From the NCBI GenBank assembly GCA_025964985.1, contig JAOPXU010000168.1:1-53479 (forward strand): a stretch of DNA of 53,479 bases, given 5' to 3'. Positions 27,168 through 35,234 of this stretch are shown here, one piece after another. A program made the translations under genes and the position numbers. The notes under the pieces were generated by a model. The model ran no database searches. It was not told where the DNA came from and saw nothing but the letters and a program-made list of their open reading frames with translations. Origin of the DNA: Nocardioides sp. GTDB taxonomy: Bacteria; Actinomycetota; Actinomycetes; Propionibacteriales; Nocardioidaceae. Every line of letters starts with the position of its first letter. Position 1 is the first letter of the stretch.

Positions 27168-28867
27168 CCCACTACGACGTCCTCGTCGTCGGCTCGGGCT
27201 TCGGCGGCAGCGTCTCGGCGCTGCGGCTGAGCGAGAAGGGCTACCGCGTGGGCGTCCTCGAGACCGGACGTCGCTGGACCGACGCCGACTTCGCCGCCCA
27301 GGGCTCGCGCGACATGCTCTGGGCGCCACGGCTCGGCATGCTCGGGCCGATGCGGCTGAGCATGCTCGGCGAGATCTCGCTGTTCAGCGCGGTCGGCGTC
27401 GGCGGCGGGTCGCTGATCTACGCCAACACGCTCTACGAGCCGCACGACGCGTTCTTCTCCGACCCGTCGTGGGCCGGCATCACCGACTGGCGCGCCGAGC
27501 TCGCGCCCTACTACGAGCAGGCCCGCCGGATGCTCGGCGTCACCACCAACCCGCGGCTGTGGCCGGCCGACGAGCTGGTGCGCGAGGTGGCCGCCGACCT
27601 CGGCGTCGCCGACACGTTCCAGCCCACCGACGTCGGCGTCCTGTTCGACGAGTCCGCGCCGGGCCGCGAGGTGCCCGACCCGTTCTTCGGCGGCGCCGGC
27701 CCGACCCGCCACGCCTGCACCCACTGCGCCCGCTGCACCTCCGGCTGCCCCGTCGGCGCCAAGAACACGCTGCCCAAGAACTACCTCCACCTGGCCGAGG
27801 CAGCCGGCGCCGTCGTGCACGAGCTGAGCGAGGTCACCGACGTGCGCCCGCGCCCCGGTGGCGGCTACACCGTGTCGACCCGGCACCCGCGCCGGCGTCG
27901 TCGTACGCGCACGTTCACGGCCGACCAGGTCGTCGTCTCCGCCGCCGCCCGCGGCACCCAGGCCCTGCTCCACTCGCTCAAGGCGAGCGGCTCGCTACCG
28001 GCGCTGTCGCAGCGGCTCGGCGAGCTGTCGCGCTCCAACTCCGAGGCGATCGTCAACGTGCTGGCCCGCGAGCCGCAGGGCTTCGCGCAGGGCGTGGCGA
28101 TCACGTCGTCGTTCCACCCCGAGCCGCACACCCACGTCGAGCTCTGCCGCAGCAACGCCATGCAGGACAAGGGCGCCGTCCTCAACGTGCCGCTCGTCGA
28201 CGGTGGCGCCGGACGGCTGCGCCGCTTCGTCACCGAGCAGGTGCGCCGCCCGGGCCCGCTCCTGCGCACCCGCCGCCTCCGCGACTCGTCGTCGCGCACC
28301 CTGTCGCTGCTGGTGATGCAGTCGCTCGACAACTCGCTGACGTCCTACCTGCACCGCGGCAAGCTGCGCACCCGCGTCGGCACCGGCGCCCCCAACCCGT
28401 CGTGGATCCCGGTCGCCCACGACGTCGTGCGCCGGCTGGCCGCCAAGGTCGGCGGCGACGCCACCTCCCTGGCCAGCGACCTCGCCGGCCGCCCCGCCAC
28501 CGCCCACTACATCGGCGGCGCCGTCATCGGCGCCACCGCCGCCGAGGGCGTCGTCGACCCCTACCACCGCGTGCACGGCCACCCCGGCCTCCACGTCGTC
28601 GACGGCTCGGTCATCGGCGCCAACCTCGGCGTCAACCCGTCGCTCACCATCACCGCCATGGCCGAGCGCGCCCTCGCCCTGTGGCCCAACCACGGCGAGG
28701 CCGACCCCCGCCCGACCCTCGGTGCGGCGTACGAGCCGGTCGCGCCGGTGCCGCCGCGCTCCCCCGCCGTACCTGAGCACGCGCCGGCGGCCCTGGTGTG
28801 GCTCAGTGCGCCCAAGGCGCACGGTCAGCACGACCCGACCCCACGTCGGTCGAGGAGCTCGCGCTAG
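27164..28867 (+). CDS. ChoD-like GMC oxidoreductase (cholesterol-oxidase type), with a repeat-derived C-terminus
   Basis: 567 aa, GTG overlapping the hydrolase stop. The FAD site is VVGSGFGGSVSALRLSEKG, with GVGGGSLIYANTL and a C-terminal DGSVIGANLGVNPSLTI carrying the active-site Asn. Sequence order and motifs closely follow mycobacterial ChoD (Rv3409c), including WAPRLG, ITDWR and PNPSWIPV. A ferredoxin-like Cys motif CxxCxxCxxxCP (Cys185, 188, 191, 195) stands in the middle. Mycobacterial ChoD ends shortly after ALxWL; here reading continues into a palindromic repeat, which supplies about the last seven residues and the TAG stop. Confidence 0.88.
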   Translation: MTHYDVLVVGSGFGGSVSALRLSEKGYRVGVLETGRRWTDADFAAQGSRDMLWAPRLGMLGPMRLSMLGEISLFSAVGVGGGSLIYANTLYEPHDAFFSDPSWAGITDWRAELAPYYEQARRMLGVTTNPRLWPADELVREVAADLGVADTFQPTDVGVLFDESAPGREVPDPFFGGAGPTRHACTHCARCTSGCPVGAKNTLPKNYLHLAEAAGAVVHELSEVTDVRPRPGGGYTVSTRHPRRRRRTRTFTADQVVVSAAARGTQALLHSLKASGSLPALSQRLGELSRSNSEAIVNVLAREPQGFAQGVAITSSFHPEPHTHVELCRSNAMQDKGAVLNVPLVDGGAGRLRRFVTEQVRRPGPLLRTRRLRDSSSRTLSLLVMQSLDNSLTSYLHRGKLRTRVGTGAPNPSWIPVAHDVVRRLAAKVGGDATSLASDLAGRPATAHYIGGAVIGATAAEGVVDPYHRVHGHPGLHVVDGSVIGANLGVNPSLTITAMAERALALWPNHGEADPRPTLGAAYEPVAPVPPRSPAVPEHAPAALVWLSAPKAHGQHDPTPRRSRSSR

Positions 28868-28992
28868 CGAGCGTCACGAGACCATCCGACCGCCGGCACA
28901 CCTCGACGTCCGCGAGGTCCGGCCGCCCCTGTGCTGCTCCTGCTGTCGTGTGGTCTCGTGACGGTCGCTAGCGCGACCTCCTCGACCAGCGT
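28843..28992. repeat. REPIN-like inverted-pair repeat, unit 4 (overlaps gene end)
   Basis: The left arm is 28843-28883 (stem GCTCGC/GCGAGC, loop GCTA). The right arm is 28951-28992 (stem GGTCGC/GCGACC, loop TAGC). The TAG stop of the ChoD-like gene (28865-28867) lies in the loop-stem junction of the left arm. Confidence 0.88.
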
Positions 28993-29022
28993 GGGGTGCG
29001 GCTCTTCGCACTCGAGGTCTGG

Positions 29023-29064
29023 TGGTCTCGTGACGGTCGGTAGCGCGACCTCCTCGACCAGCGT
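29023..29064. repeat. Single right-type repeat arm (unit 5)
   Basis: A tandem near-copy of the right arm of unit 4, separated by about 30 nt. Stem GGTCGG/GCGACC (29035-29050) has one innermost G-G mismatch, the only imperfect stem seen. It has no partner arm, so it may be a decaying or locally duplicated solo copy. Confidence 0.8.
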
Positions 29065-29081
29065 GGGGTTGCGGCTGGCGG

Positions 29082-29981
29082 TCAGCTCAGGCGACGCCGC
29101 AGCACCTCGACCAGCTCGCGGTCCATCCGCTCGACGACGGCGGTGCCCTGGGCGATCTGGACGCCGTGGAAGGTGCCGGGGTAGGAGTGCACCTCGACCG
29201 AGACGCCGGCGGCGAGCATGCGCATGGCGTAGGTGAGGCCCTCGTCGCGGAGCGGGTCGAGCTCGCAGGTGACGACGTAGGCGGGCGGCAGGCCGGCGAG
29301 GTCCTCGGCGCGGGCGGGGGCGGCGTACTGGTCGGCCTCCTGGCCGCCGAGGTAGTACTCCCACGACTTCCGGGCCTGGGGGCGCGACCAGAGGGGGGTG
29401 TCGTCGCCGGCGCGCATGGAGGGGGTGTCGAGCCGGTCGTCGATCTCGGGTACGCCGAGCGACTGGAAGCACAGGGCCGGGCCGCCGCGGTCGCGGGCCA
29501 GGAGGGCGACGGCGGCGGCGAGCCCGCCGCCGGCGGACAGGCCGTGGACGGCCAGCCGGTCGGCGCGTATGCCGTCCAGGGAGGCGAGCAGGCGCAGGCC
29601 GGCGTAGCAGTCCTCGAGGCCGGCGGGGTAGGAGTGCTCGGGGGCCAGGCGGTAGTCGACGGAGACGACGACGACGCCGAGGTCGCGGCACAGGGCGACG
29701 GCGGCGCCGTGCTCGAGGGCCACCGACCCGAGGCAGAAGCCGCCGCCGTGCAGGTAGAGCAGGCCGCCGACGGGACCCTCGACGCCGGTGGGACGGAAGA
29801 CGCGGCAGCCGTCGACGTCCTCCCACTCGACCCCGGTCTCGTCGACCTCGATGCCGTCGGCGAACGACTCCATCATCAGTCGCGCGGCCGGGACGTCGTC
29901 GAGGCCGTCGGCCATCTCCGGAAGCAGCTCGAGGAGCGGCACCAGCTCGGGGTCGAGGTTGGGGAAGGCGCTGGCGTCCAT
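29082..29981 (-). CDS. Alpha/beta hydrolase, HSL-type esterase
   Basis: This 299-aa protein has the hormone-sensitive-lipase oxyanion motif YLHGGGFCLGS, VDYRLAPEH, a nucleophile elbow HGLSAGGGLA in place of the usual GDSAGG, the Asp block CELDPLRDEG, and the catalytic His in GTFHGVQ. It hydrolyses short carboxyl esters. The ATG overlaps the tetR stop by one base. It shares an operon with a Baeyer-Villiger monooxygenase, so cleaving the ester product of that enzyme is a natural role, although inferred. Confidence 0.92.
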   Translation of the reverse strand: MDASAFPNLDPELVPLLELLPEMADGLDDVPAARLMMESFADGIEVDETGVEWEDVDGCRVFRPTGVEGPVGGLLYLHGGGFCLGSVALEHGAAVALCRDLGVVVVSVDYRLAPEHSYPAGLEDCYAGLRLLASLDGIRADRLAVHGLSAGGGLAAAVALLARDRGGPALCFQSLGVPEIDDRLDTPSMRAGDDTPLWSRPQARKSWEYYLGGQEADQYAAPARAEDLAGLPPAYVVTCELDPLRDEGLTYAMRMLAAGVSVEVHSYPGTFHGVQIAQGTAVVERMDRELVEVLRRRLS

Positions 29982-30571
29982 CAGTTCTCCTGGGTCACGG
30001 GCGAGAGGGCGGGCACGAGAAAGGTCTGCAGGTAGGCGCGCAGCGAGCGCGGGGAGTCGGCGTCGACGGCGCGACCGGGCACCGACACCAGCGACACGAC
30101 GAGCCGGATCACCCACTCCGCGGCGGCCTCGAGGTCGAGGTCGTCGCGCACCAGGCCGCGCTCGCGCGCCCACGCCAGCCGCTCGACCCAGAAGCCGGAG
30201 AGCCCGGGCACGATCTCGTGCACGTAGGTGCCCATCACCTCGGCGTAGGCGTCGGGCTCGGCCTCGGCGAGCTCGAGGGCGAGCGAGCCGAGCGGGGAGC
30301 GGCGGCTGAGCAGCACGGCCTCGGCGACCATCCCGGCGACGCCGTGCGCACGGCCGGCGCGGCCGACGCGGCTGCGCGCCTCGGACCAGAACGCCTCGTC
30401 GCGCCGGATCAGCGCCGCCGACAGCAGGGTCGGCTTGTCGGGGAAGAACCGGTAGACGTAGGCCCGCGAGAAGCCGGACTCCTCGACGACCGAGGTGACC
30501 GTCGTGCGCCGGATCCCGTCGCGGCGCAGGCAGGCCTCGGCCGCGTCGAGGATCTGGTCGCGCGCGGTCAC
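29981..30571 (-). CDS. TetR-family regulator B
   Basis: 196 aa, GTG overlapping the BVMO stop. The HTH is TTVTSVVEESGFSRAYVYRFF in type, followed by a helical effector domain. It lies between the BVMO and esterase genes of one operon. The operon promoter carries a double TGTAGACA palindrome, its likely target, which would also control the divergent zinc ADH operon. Confidence 0.88.
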   Translation of the reverse strand: MTARDQILDAAEACLRRDGIRRTTVTSVVEESGFSRAYVYRFFPDKPTLLSAALIRRDEAFWSEARSRVGRAGRAHGVAGMVAEAVLLSRRSPLGSLALELAEAEPDAYAEVMGTYVHEIVPGLSGFWVERLAWARERGLVRDDLDLEAAAEWVIRLVVSLVSVPGRAVDADSPRSLRAYLQTFLVPALSPVTQEN

Positions 30572-32463
30572 CGCAGGACGAGGTCGGCCGGGTCGGGACG
30601 CCGCGTCCAGGCCCAGTAGTCGACGATCCGGAACGGGTTGAGCACGTGCACCTCCCCGTCGTCGTTGGTGTAGTAGTTGTGCTCGATGTGCGGCGACGCC
30701 CACACGGTCATCCGCAGCTCGGCCTGGCACTTCTCGTACCACGCGTCGTACGCCGCCCGCGTCGGCTCGACGGAGGCGCGGCCCTCGGCGAGCAGGGCCA
30801 GGCAGCCCATCACGTAGGACGTCTCGCACTCGGTGGCCAGGATGATGCTGCCGCCGCTCGCGAGGTTGGTGCCCGGCCCGTAGAGCATGAAGAAGTTGGG
30901 GAAGTCGGGCACGGTGACGCCGAGGTGGGCGCGCGGGCGGGTGCCCCACGTGTCGCGCAGGTCGGCGCCGCTGCGGCCGACCACGCGCATCGGCGCGAGG
31001 TAGTCGTTGGCCCTGAAGCCGGTGGCCCAGATGACGACGTCGGCCGGGTGCTCGACCCCGTCGCTGTCGACGACGCCCGACGGCGTCAGCCGGGAGACCC
31101 CCGAACGCACCAGCTCCACGTTGTCGCGGGTCAGCGTGCGCAGCCACGACCCGTTGTCCTGCAGGGTGCGCTTGCCGGTGGGCGGGTAGGTCGGCACGAC
31201 CTTGTCGACCAGGTCGGGCCGGCCGTCGACCTGGGACACGATCCACTCGGTGAACATGGTGCGGACCAGGTCGTTGATCTCGCTGACCGAGTGCTCCTGG
31301 TCCTCCCACGCCGGGTCGACCTGCGCGGCCACGAGCCCGGTGTCGGTGCCGGGGAACATGATGAGGAAACGGAACCACCGCGCGTAGAACGGCAGGTGCT
31401 CCAGCGCCCAGCGCGCGCCCGGCCCGACCGGGTCGTGGTAGCCGGGGTTGGGGAACATCCACTGCGCCGTGCGCTGAATGACGGTCAGCGACCCCACCGT
31501 CTCCGCGATCGCGGGCGCGACCTGGAAGCCGGTCGCACCGGCACCGATCATCACGACGTCCTTGCCGGCCAGGTCGACGTCGTGGTCCCACCGGGCGGTG
31601 TGGAACGCCGGTCCGGCGAACTCCTCCGCCCCCGGTAAGTCGGGCACGTGCGGCCGGCTCAGCAGCCCGACCGCGCTGATCACCGCCCGGGCGGTGAGGG
31701 TCGAGCCGTCGTCGAGGTGCACGGCCCAGGTCGACGTGGCGTCGTCCCAGGTGGCGCCGAGGACCTCGGTGCCGAAGCGGACGTGGTCGAGGACGCCGTG
31801 GTCTGTGGCGACGCGCTCGAAGTAGGCGAGCAGCTCGGGCTGCTGGGCGAAGTACTCGGTCCAGTGGTCGCTGGGCTCGAAGCTGTAGCAGTAGAAGTGG
31901 CTGCCGACGTCGACGCGCGCACCGGGGTAGGTGTTCTCGAACCAGGTGCCGCCGACGCCGGCGTTCTTCTCGACGACGACGTAGGGGTAGCCCGCCTCCC
32001 CCAGCCGTACGGCGGCCAGGAGCCCCGACATGCCGGCCCCGATCACCACGACCGGCAGGTCGGCGGCCCCGGGCACGGGCTCCGGGGCGCGGGTGTCGGC
32101 GCCGTCGAGGGCGAGCTCCTCGAGGACCATCGGCACGTACTCGGCGCCGACCTCCTGGGCGACGACGAGCGCCATCACCTCCTCGAGCTCCGGCCCGGTC
32201 AACGGCGACGGCGTCGGACAGCCACGGGCGCGCCAGCCGGTGACGACCTCGAGCGCGAGGGCGCGGGCGGCGGCGAGGTCCTCGGGTGCCATGTAGCCCT
32301 GGTACTCGTTGAGCATCGCGCCGGCCGGCCGCAGCGGCCCGTCGAGGATCGTGCGCCGCTGCTCGGGCGTGCCCAGGTGGACGCAGCTGGCCAGCAGCGC
32401 CGGCACCGAGACGTCCTCGAGGTGGGCGGCGAGCTGCTCGTCGGTCAGGTCCGTCTGGTCCAC
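30568..32463 (-). CDS. Baeyer-Villiger monooxygenase, HAPMO-like (N-terminally extended)
   Basis: 631 aa from a GTG set by a -10 at 7 nt. FAD and NADPH Rossmann motifs are at GAGMSG (142-147) and GAGATG (308-313). The BVMO fingerprint FxGxxxHxxxW is intact as FAGPAFHTARW (282-292). The first ~130 residues precede the FAD domain; such an extension is known from 4-hydroxyacetophenone monooxygenase (640 aa). It converts ketones to esters or lactones using NADPH, O2 and FAD. Longer in-frame upstream sequence is antisense to the ADH gene and was rejected. Confidence 0.92.
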   Translation of the reverse strand: MDQTDLTDEQLAAHLEDVSVPALLASCVHLGTPEQRRTILDGPLRPAGAMLNEYQGYMAPEDLAAARALALEVVTGWRARGCPTPSPLTGPELEEVMALVVAQEVGAEYVPMVLEELALDGADTRAPEPVPGAADLPVVVIGAGMSGLLAAVRLGEAGYPYVVVEKNAGVGGTWFENTYPGARVDVGSHFYCYSFEPSDHWTEYFAQQPELLAYFERVATDHGVLDHVRFGTEVLGATWDDATSTWAVHLDDGSTLTARAVISAVGLLSRPHVPDLPGAEEFAGPAFHTARWDHDVDLAGKDVVMIGAGATGFQVAPAIAETVGSLTVIQRTAQWMFPNPGYHDPVGPGARWALEHLPFYARWFRFLIMFPGTDTGLVAAQVDPAWEDQEHSVSEINDLVRTMFTEWIVSQVDGRPDLVDKVVPTYPPTGKRTLQDNGSWLRTLTRDNVELVRSGVSRLTPSGVVDSDGVEHPADVVIWATGFRANDYLAPMRVVGRSGADLRDTWGTRPRAHLGVTVPDFPNFFMLYGPGTNLASGGSIILATECETSYVMGCLALLAEGRASVEPTRAAYDAWYEKCQAELRMTVWASPHIEHNYYTNDDGEVHVLNPFRIVDYWAWTRRPDPADLVLR

Positions 32464-32470
32464 ACCGCGG

Positions 32471-32510
32471 AGTGTAGACACTTGTGCCGGAGTGTCTACA
32501 GGTCTAGCGT
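32471..32510. promoter_or_regulatory. Divergent promoter with double TGTAGACA palindrome
   Basis: AGTGTAGACACT (32471-32482) is a perfect-armed palindrome, and TGTAGACAC (32473-32481) pairs with GTGTCTACA (32492-32500). On minus, -10 TACACT (32471-32476) lies 7 nt before the BVMO GTG. On plus, -10 TAGCGT (32505-32510) lies 7 nt before the ADH GTG, with -35 TTGTGC (32482-32487) 17 nt upstream. One repressor here could silence both directions. Confidence 0.65.
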
Positions 32511-32517
32511 CCGCGAC

Positions 32518-33558
32518 GTGCGCTCCGTGATCGTCCACGGGACGGGTCAGGTGTCCGTCGACACCGTCCCGGACCCCACGCTGCCAGGCCCCGACGGAGC
32601 CGTCGTCGCGGTCACCGCGACGGCGATCTGCGGGTCCGACCTGCACTTCTACGACGGCGACCTGCCGTTCTACCCGGTGGCCCTCGGCCACGAGGTCGTC
32701 GGCCGCGTGGTCGAGGTCGGTCCCGACGTGCGGCGCGTGCGGGTCGGTGACCGGGTGATGGTGGCATCCGTCGCGGGGTGCGGCGAGTGCCGCGGCTGCC
32801 TGGCCGGCGACCCGGTGACGTGCGTGAAGGGCGGGCAGGTCTTCGGCTCCGGCACCGGCCTCGGCGGCGGGCAGAGCGAGCTGCTCGGCGTACCCGCGGC
32901 CGACTTCCAGCTGCACGTGCTCCCCGAGGACCCGGCCGAGCTCAGCGACGAGGCGGCCCTGCTGCTGACCGACAACCTCGGCACCGGCTGGGCCGGCGCC
33001 CAGCGCGCCGACATCCCGCCCGGCGGCACGGTGGTCGTGCTCGGACTGGGCGCCGTCGGCCTCTGCGCGGTGCGCTCGGCCCTCGCGCTCGGAGCCGGCC
33101 GCGTGCTCGCCGTCGACCCGGTCGGAGGACGCGTCGAGCGGGCCGTGGCCTCCGGCGCCACCGCCGTCGAGGGACCGACCGTCGAGGCCGTGCTCGAGGC
33201 CACCGGCGGGCTCGGGGCCGACGCCGTCATCGACGCCGTCGCCACCGACGGCTCGATGACCGACGCCTTCGGCGCGGTGCGCGCCGGCGGCACCATCTCG
33301 GTCGTCGGCATCCACGACCTCGAGCCGTTCCCGTTGCCCCTGCTCATGGGCGTCTACCGCAGCGTCACCCTGCGGATGACCACCGCACCCGTCCACCGCA
33401 CCTGGCGCGACCTCGTGCCGCTGGTGCGCCACGGCCGGCTCGACGCGACCGGGATCTTCACCCACACCTTCGACCTCGACGACGCCGCCGACGCCTACGC
33501 CGCCGTCGCGGCCCGCAGCGCCGAGGTGCTCAAGGTCCGCCTCACCCCCGGGGCCTGA
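32518..33558 (+). CDS. Zinc-dependent alcohol dehydrogenase (MDR family)
   Basis: 346 aa from a GTG chosen by the -10 at 7 nt. Catalytic zinc ligands are Cys38 (ICGSD) and His58-Glu59 (GHE). The structural zinc set is Cys88, Cys91, Cys94 and Cys102. The nucleotide fold reads VVLGLGAVGLCAVRSAL. It oxidises an alcohol, possibly producing the ketone used by the divergent BVMO. The DUF3556 gene follows after 2 nt. Confidence 0.92.
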   Translation: MRSVIVHGTGQVSVDTVPDPTLPGPDGAVVAVTATAICGSDLHFYDGDLPFYPVALGHEVVGRVVEVGPDVRRVRVGDRVMVASVAGCGECRGCLAGDPVTCVKGGQVFGSGTGLGGGQSELLGVPAADFQLHVLPEDPAELSDEAALLLTDNLGTGWAGAQRADIPPGGTVVVLGLGAVGLCAVRSALALGAGRVLAVDPVGGRVERAVASGATAVEGPTVEAVLEATGGLGADAVIDAVATDGSMTDAFGAVRAGGTISVVGIHDLEPFPLPLLMGVYRSVTLRMTTAPVHRTWRDLVPLVRHGRLDATGIFTHTFDLDDAADAYAAVAARSAEVLKVRLTPGA

Positions 33559-33560
33559 CC

Positions 33561-35234
33561 ATGGGTTTCCTCCAGCCGAACCTGCCGGTCGTCGACCACG
33601 ACACCTGGCACGACCTGCCCCGCCAGGACCGGATGCGCCCGCTCGCGCGGCACTTCGCGGAGTTCGGGTTCGGCTCCCCCGACGTCCTCATCGTCATGTA
33701 CCTGCTCAAGATCGTGCTCTACGTCGGCGTCGGCTGGCTGCTCGTCCTCACGGTCCCCGGCGACGTCGGCGTCACCGACCCGGCGTTCTTCTTCACCTTC
33801 GTGCTCTGGACGATGCTGTTCGAGGTGCTCGGGCTGGGCTGCGGCTTCGGTCCGCTCAACCTGCGATTCGTGCCGCCGATGGGCGCGTTCCTCTACTGGC
33901 TGCGTCCCGGCACCGTCCGCCTCGCGCCCTGGCCCGACCGCGTGCCGCTCACCGGCGGTGACCGGCGCACCGTCGTCGACGCCGTCCTGTACGCCGCGCT
34001 GGTCGTCTCCCTGGTCGTGGCGGCCTGGGGCGGCGCACGACGCGGCGAGGTGGTCGCGGTCGTCGTCGCGCTCGCGCTCATCGGCCTGCGCGACAAGGTG
34101 GTCTTCCTGGCCGCGCGCTCGGAGGTCTACGCGCCGCTGACGCTGGTGCTGCTGCTCGAGGGCACCGACCCGGTGGTCGCGGCCAAGCTGCTGCTCGTCG
34201 TCATCTGGTGGGGCGCCGCGGTGTCCAAGCTCAACCCGCACTTCCCGTTCGTGGTCGCGGCGATGATGAGCAACTCGCCGGTCTGGCGCTGGGGCTCGTT
34301 CAAGCACCGCTTCCACCGCGACTTCCCCGACGACCTGCGCCCGTCGCGGCTCTCGGCGACGCTCGCGCACGTCGGGACCGTCGTCGAGCTCGGCGTACCG
34401 CTGGTCCTGCTGCTCAGCGACGGCGGGCCGGTCACGGTCGTGGCCTCGGCGGTGATGATCGCCTTCCACCTCAACATCATCAGCAGCTTCCCGATGGGCG
34501 TGCCGCTGGAGTGGAACGTCTTCATGATCATCGGCATCGTCACGCTCTTCCTCGGCCAGGGCGAGCTCACCGCCGGCGACCTGGCCGACCCGCTCCCGGT
34601 CGTCGCCCTGCTCGCCGTCGTCGTCGCCGTCGTCGTGGCCGGCAACCTGTGGCCCGACAAGGTGTCGTTCCTGCCGGGCATGCGCTACTACGCCGGCAAC
34701 TGGGCGGCCAGCGTCTGGTGCTTCCGCGGCGACGCGCTCGCACGCTTCGACGAGCACGTCGTGAAGGCGTCGCTGATGCCGCACCAGCAGCTCGAGAAGG
34801 TCTACGGCTCGCTGCAGGAGGCGATGGTGCCGATGCACCTCGGCTACGCCTTCCGCGGCTTCCACACCCACGGCCGCGCCCTGTGGACGCTGGTCCCGCG
34901 CGCGTGCGGCGAGGACCACGAGGACTACCTCGTCCTCGATGGCGAGCTCGTCGCCGGCACCACCCTGGGCTGGAACTTCGGCGACGGCCACCTCCACCAC
35001 GAGCAGCTCGGCCGCGCGCTGCAGGACCGCTGCGACTTCGCGCCCGGCGACGTCCGCGTGGTCTTCCTCGAGTCGCAGCCGTTCTGGCCGATGAGGCGAC
35101 CCACCCAGGCCTACCGCCTCTTCGACCCCGCCGTCGGCGAGATCGAGCGCGGGTACGTCGAGGTGGCCGACCTGGTCTGCCGCCAGCCGGTCTGCGACGA
35201 CGTACCCGTCCACGTGACACGCTCGGGAGCATGA
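33561..35234 (+). CDS. DUF3556 multi-pass membrane protein
   Basis: 557 aa. About nine or ten hydrophobic segments span residues 40-380, including LKIVLYVGVGWLLVL, VIWWGAAVSKLNPHFPFV and AFHLNIISSFPMG. A hydrophilic C-terminal part of about 180 residues follows (YAGNWAASVWCFRG, LEKVYGSLQEAM, MHLGYAFRGFHTHGR). The layout matches DUF3556 proteins of Mycobacterium and relatives, whose function is unknown. Conserved His in the loops (HFPF, FHLN, HTH) suggests an enzyme or metal site. The downstream FAD oxidoreductase overlaps by ATGA, so the two probably act together. Confidence 0.85.
   Translation: MGFLQPNLPVVDHDTWHDLPRQDRMRPLARHFAEFGFGSPDVLIVMYLLKIVLYVGVGWLLVLTVPGDVGVTDPAFFFTFVLWTMLFEVLGLGCGFGPLNLRFVPPMGAFLYWLRPGTVRLAPWPDRVPLTGGDRRTVVDAVLYAALVVSLVVAAWGGARRGEVVAVVVALALIGLRDKVVFLAARSEVYAPLTLVLLLEGTDPVVAAKLLLVVIWWGAAVSKLNPHFPFVVAAMMSNSPVWRWGSFKHRFHRDFPDDLRPSRLSATLAHVGTVVELGVPLVLLLSDGGPVTVVASAVMIAFHLNIISSFPMGVPLEWNVFMIIGIVTLFLGQGELTAGDLADPLPVVALLAVVVAVVVAGNLWPDKVSFLPGMRYYAGNWAASVWCFRGDALARFDEHVVKASLMPHQQLEKVYGSLQEAMVPMHLGYAFRGFHTHGRALWTLVPRACGEDHEDYLVLDGELVAGTTLGWNFGDGHLHHEQLGRALQDRCDFAPGDVRVVFLESQPFWPMRRPTQAYRLFDPAVGEIERGYVEVADLVCRQPVCDDVPVHVTRSGA

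Noticed and set aside
31648-32517. Upstream in-frame extension of the ADH gene
   Set aside because: It is antisense to the BVMO gene, and the GTG at 32518 has a promoter at leaderless spacing and matches the family N-terminus.
32464-33465. 334-residue upstream extension of the BVMO gene
   Set aside because: It runs antisense through the ADH gene and lacks any domain; the 631-aa form already matches HAPMO length.
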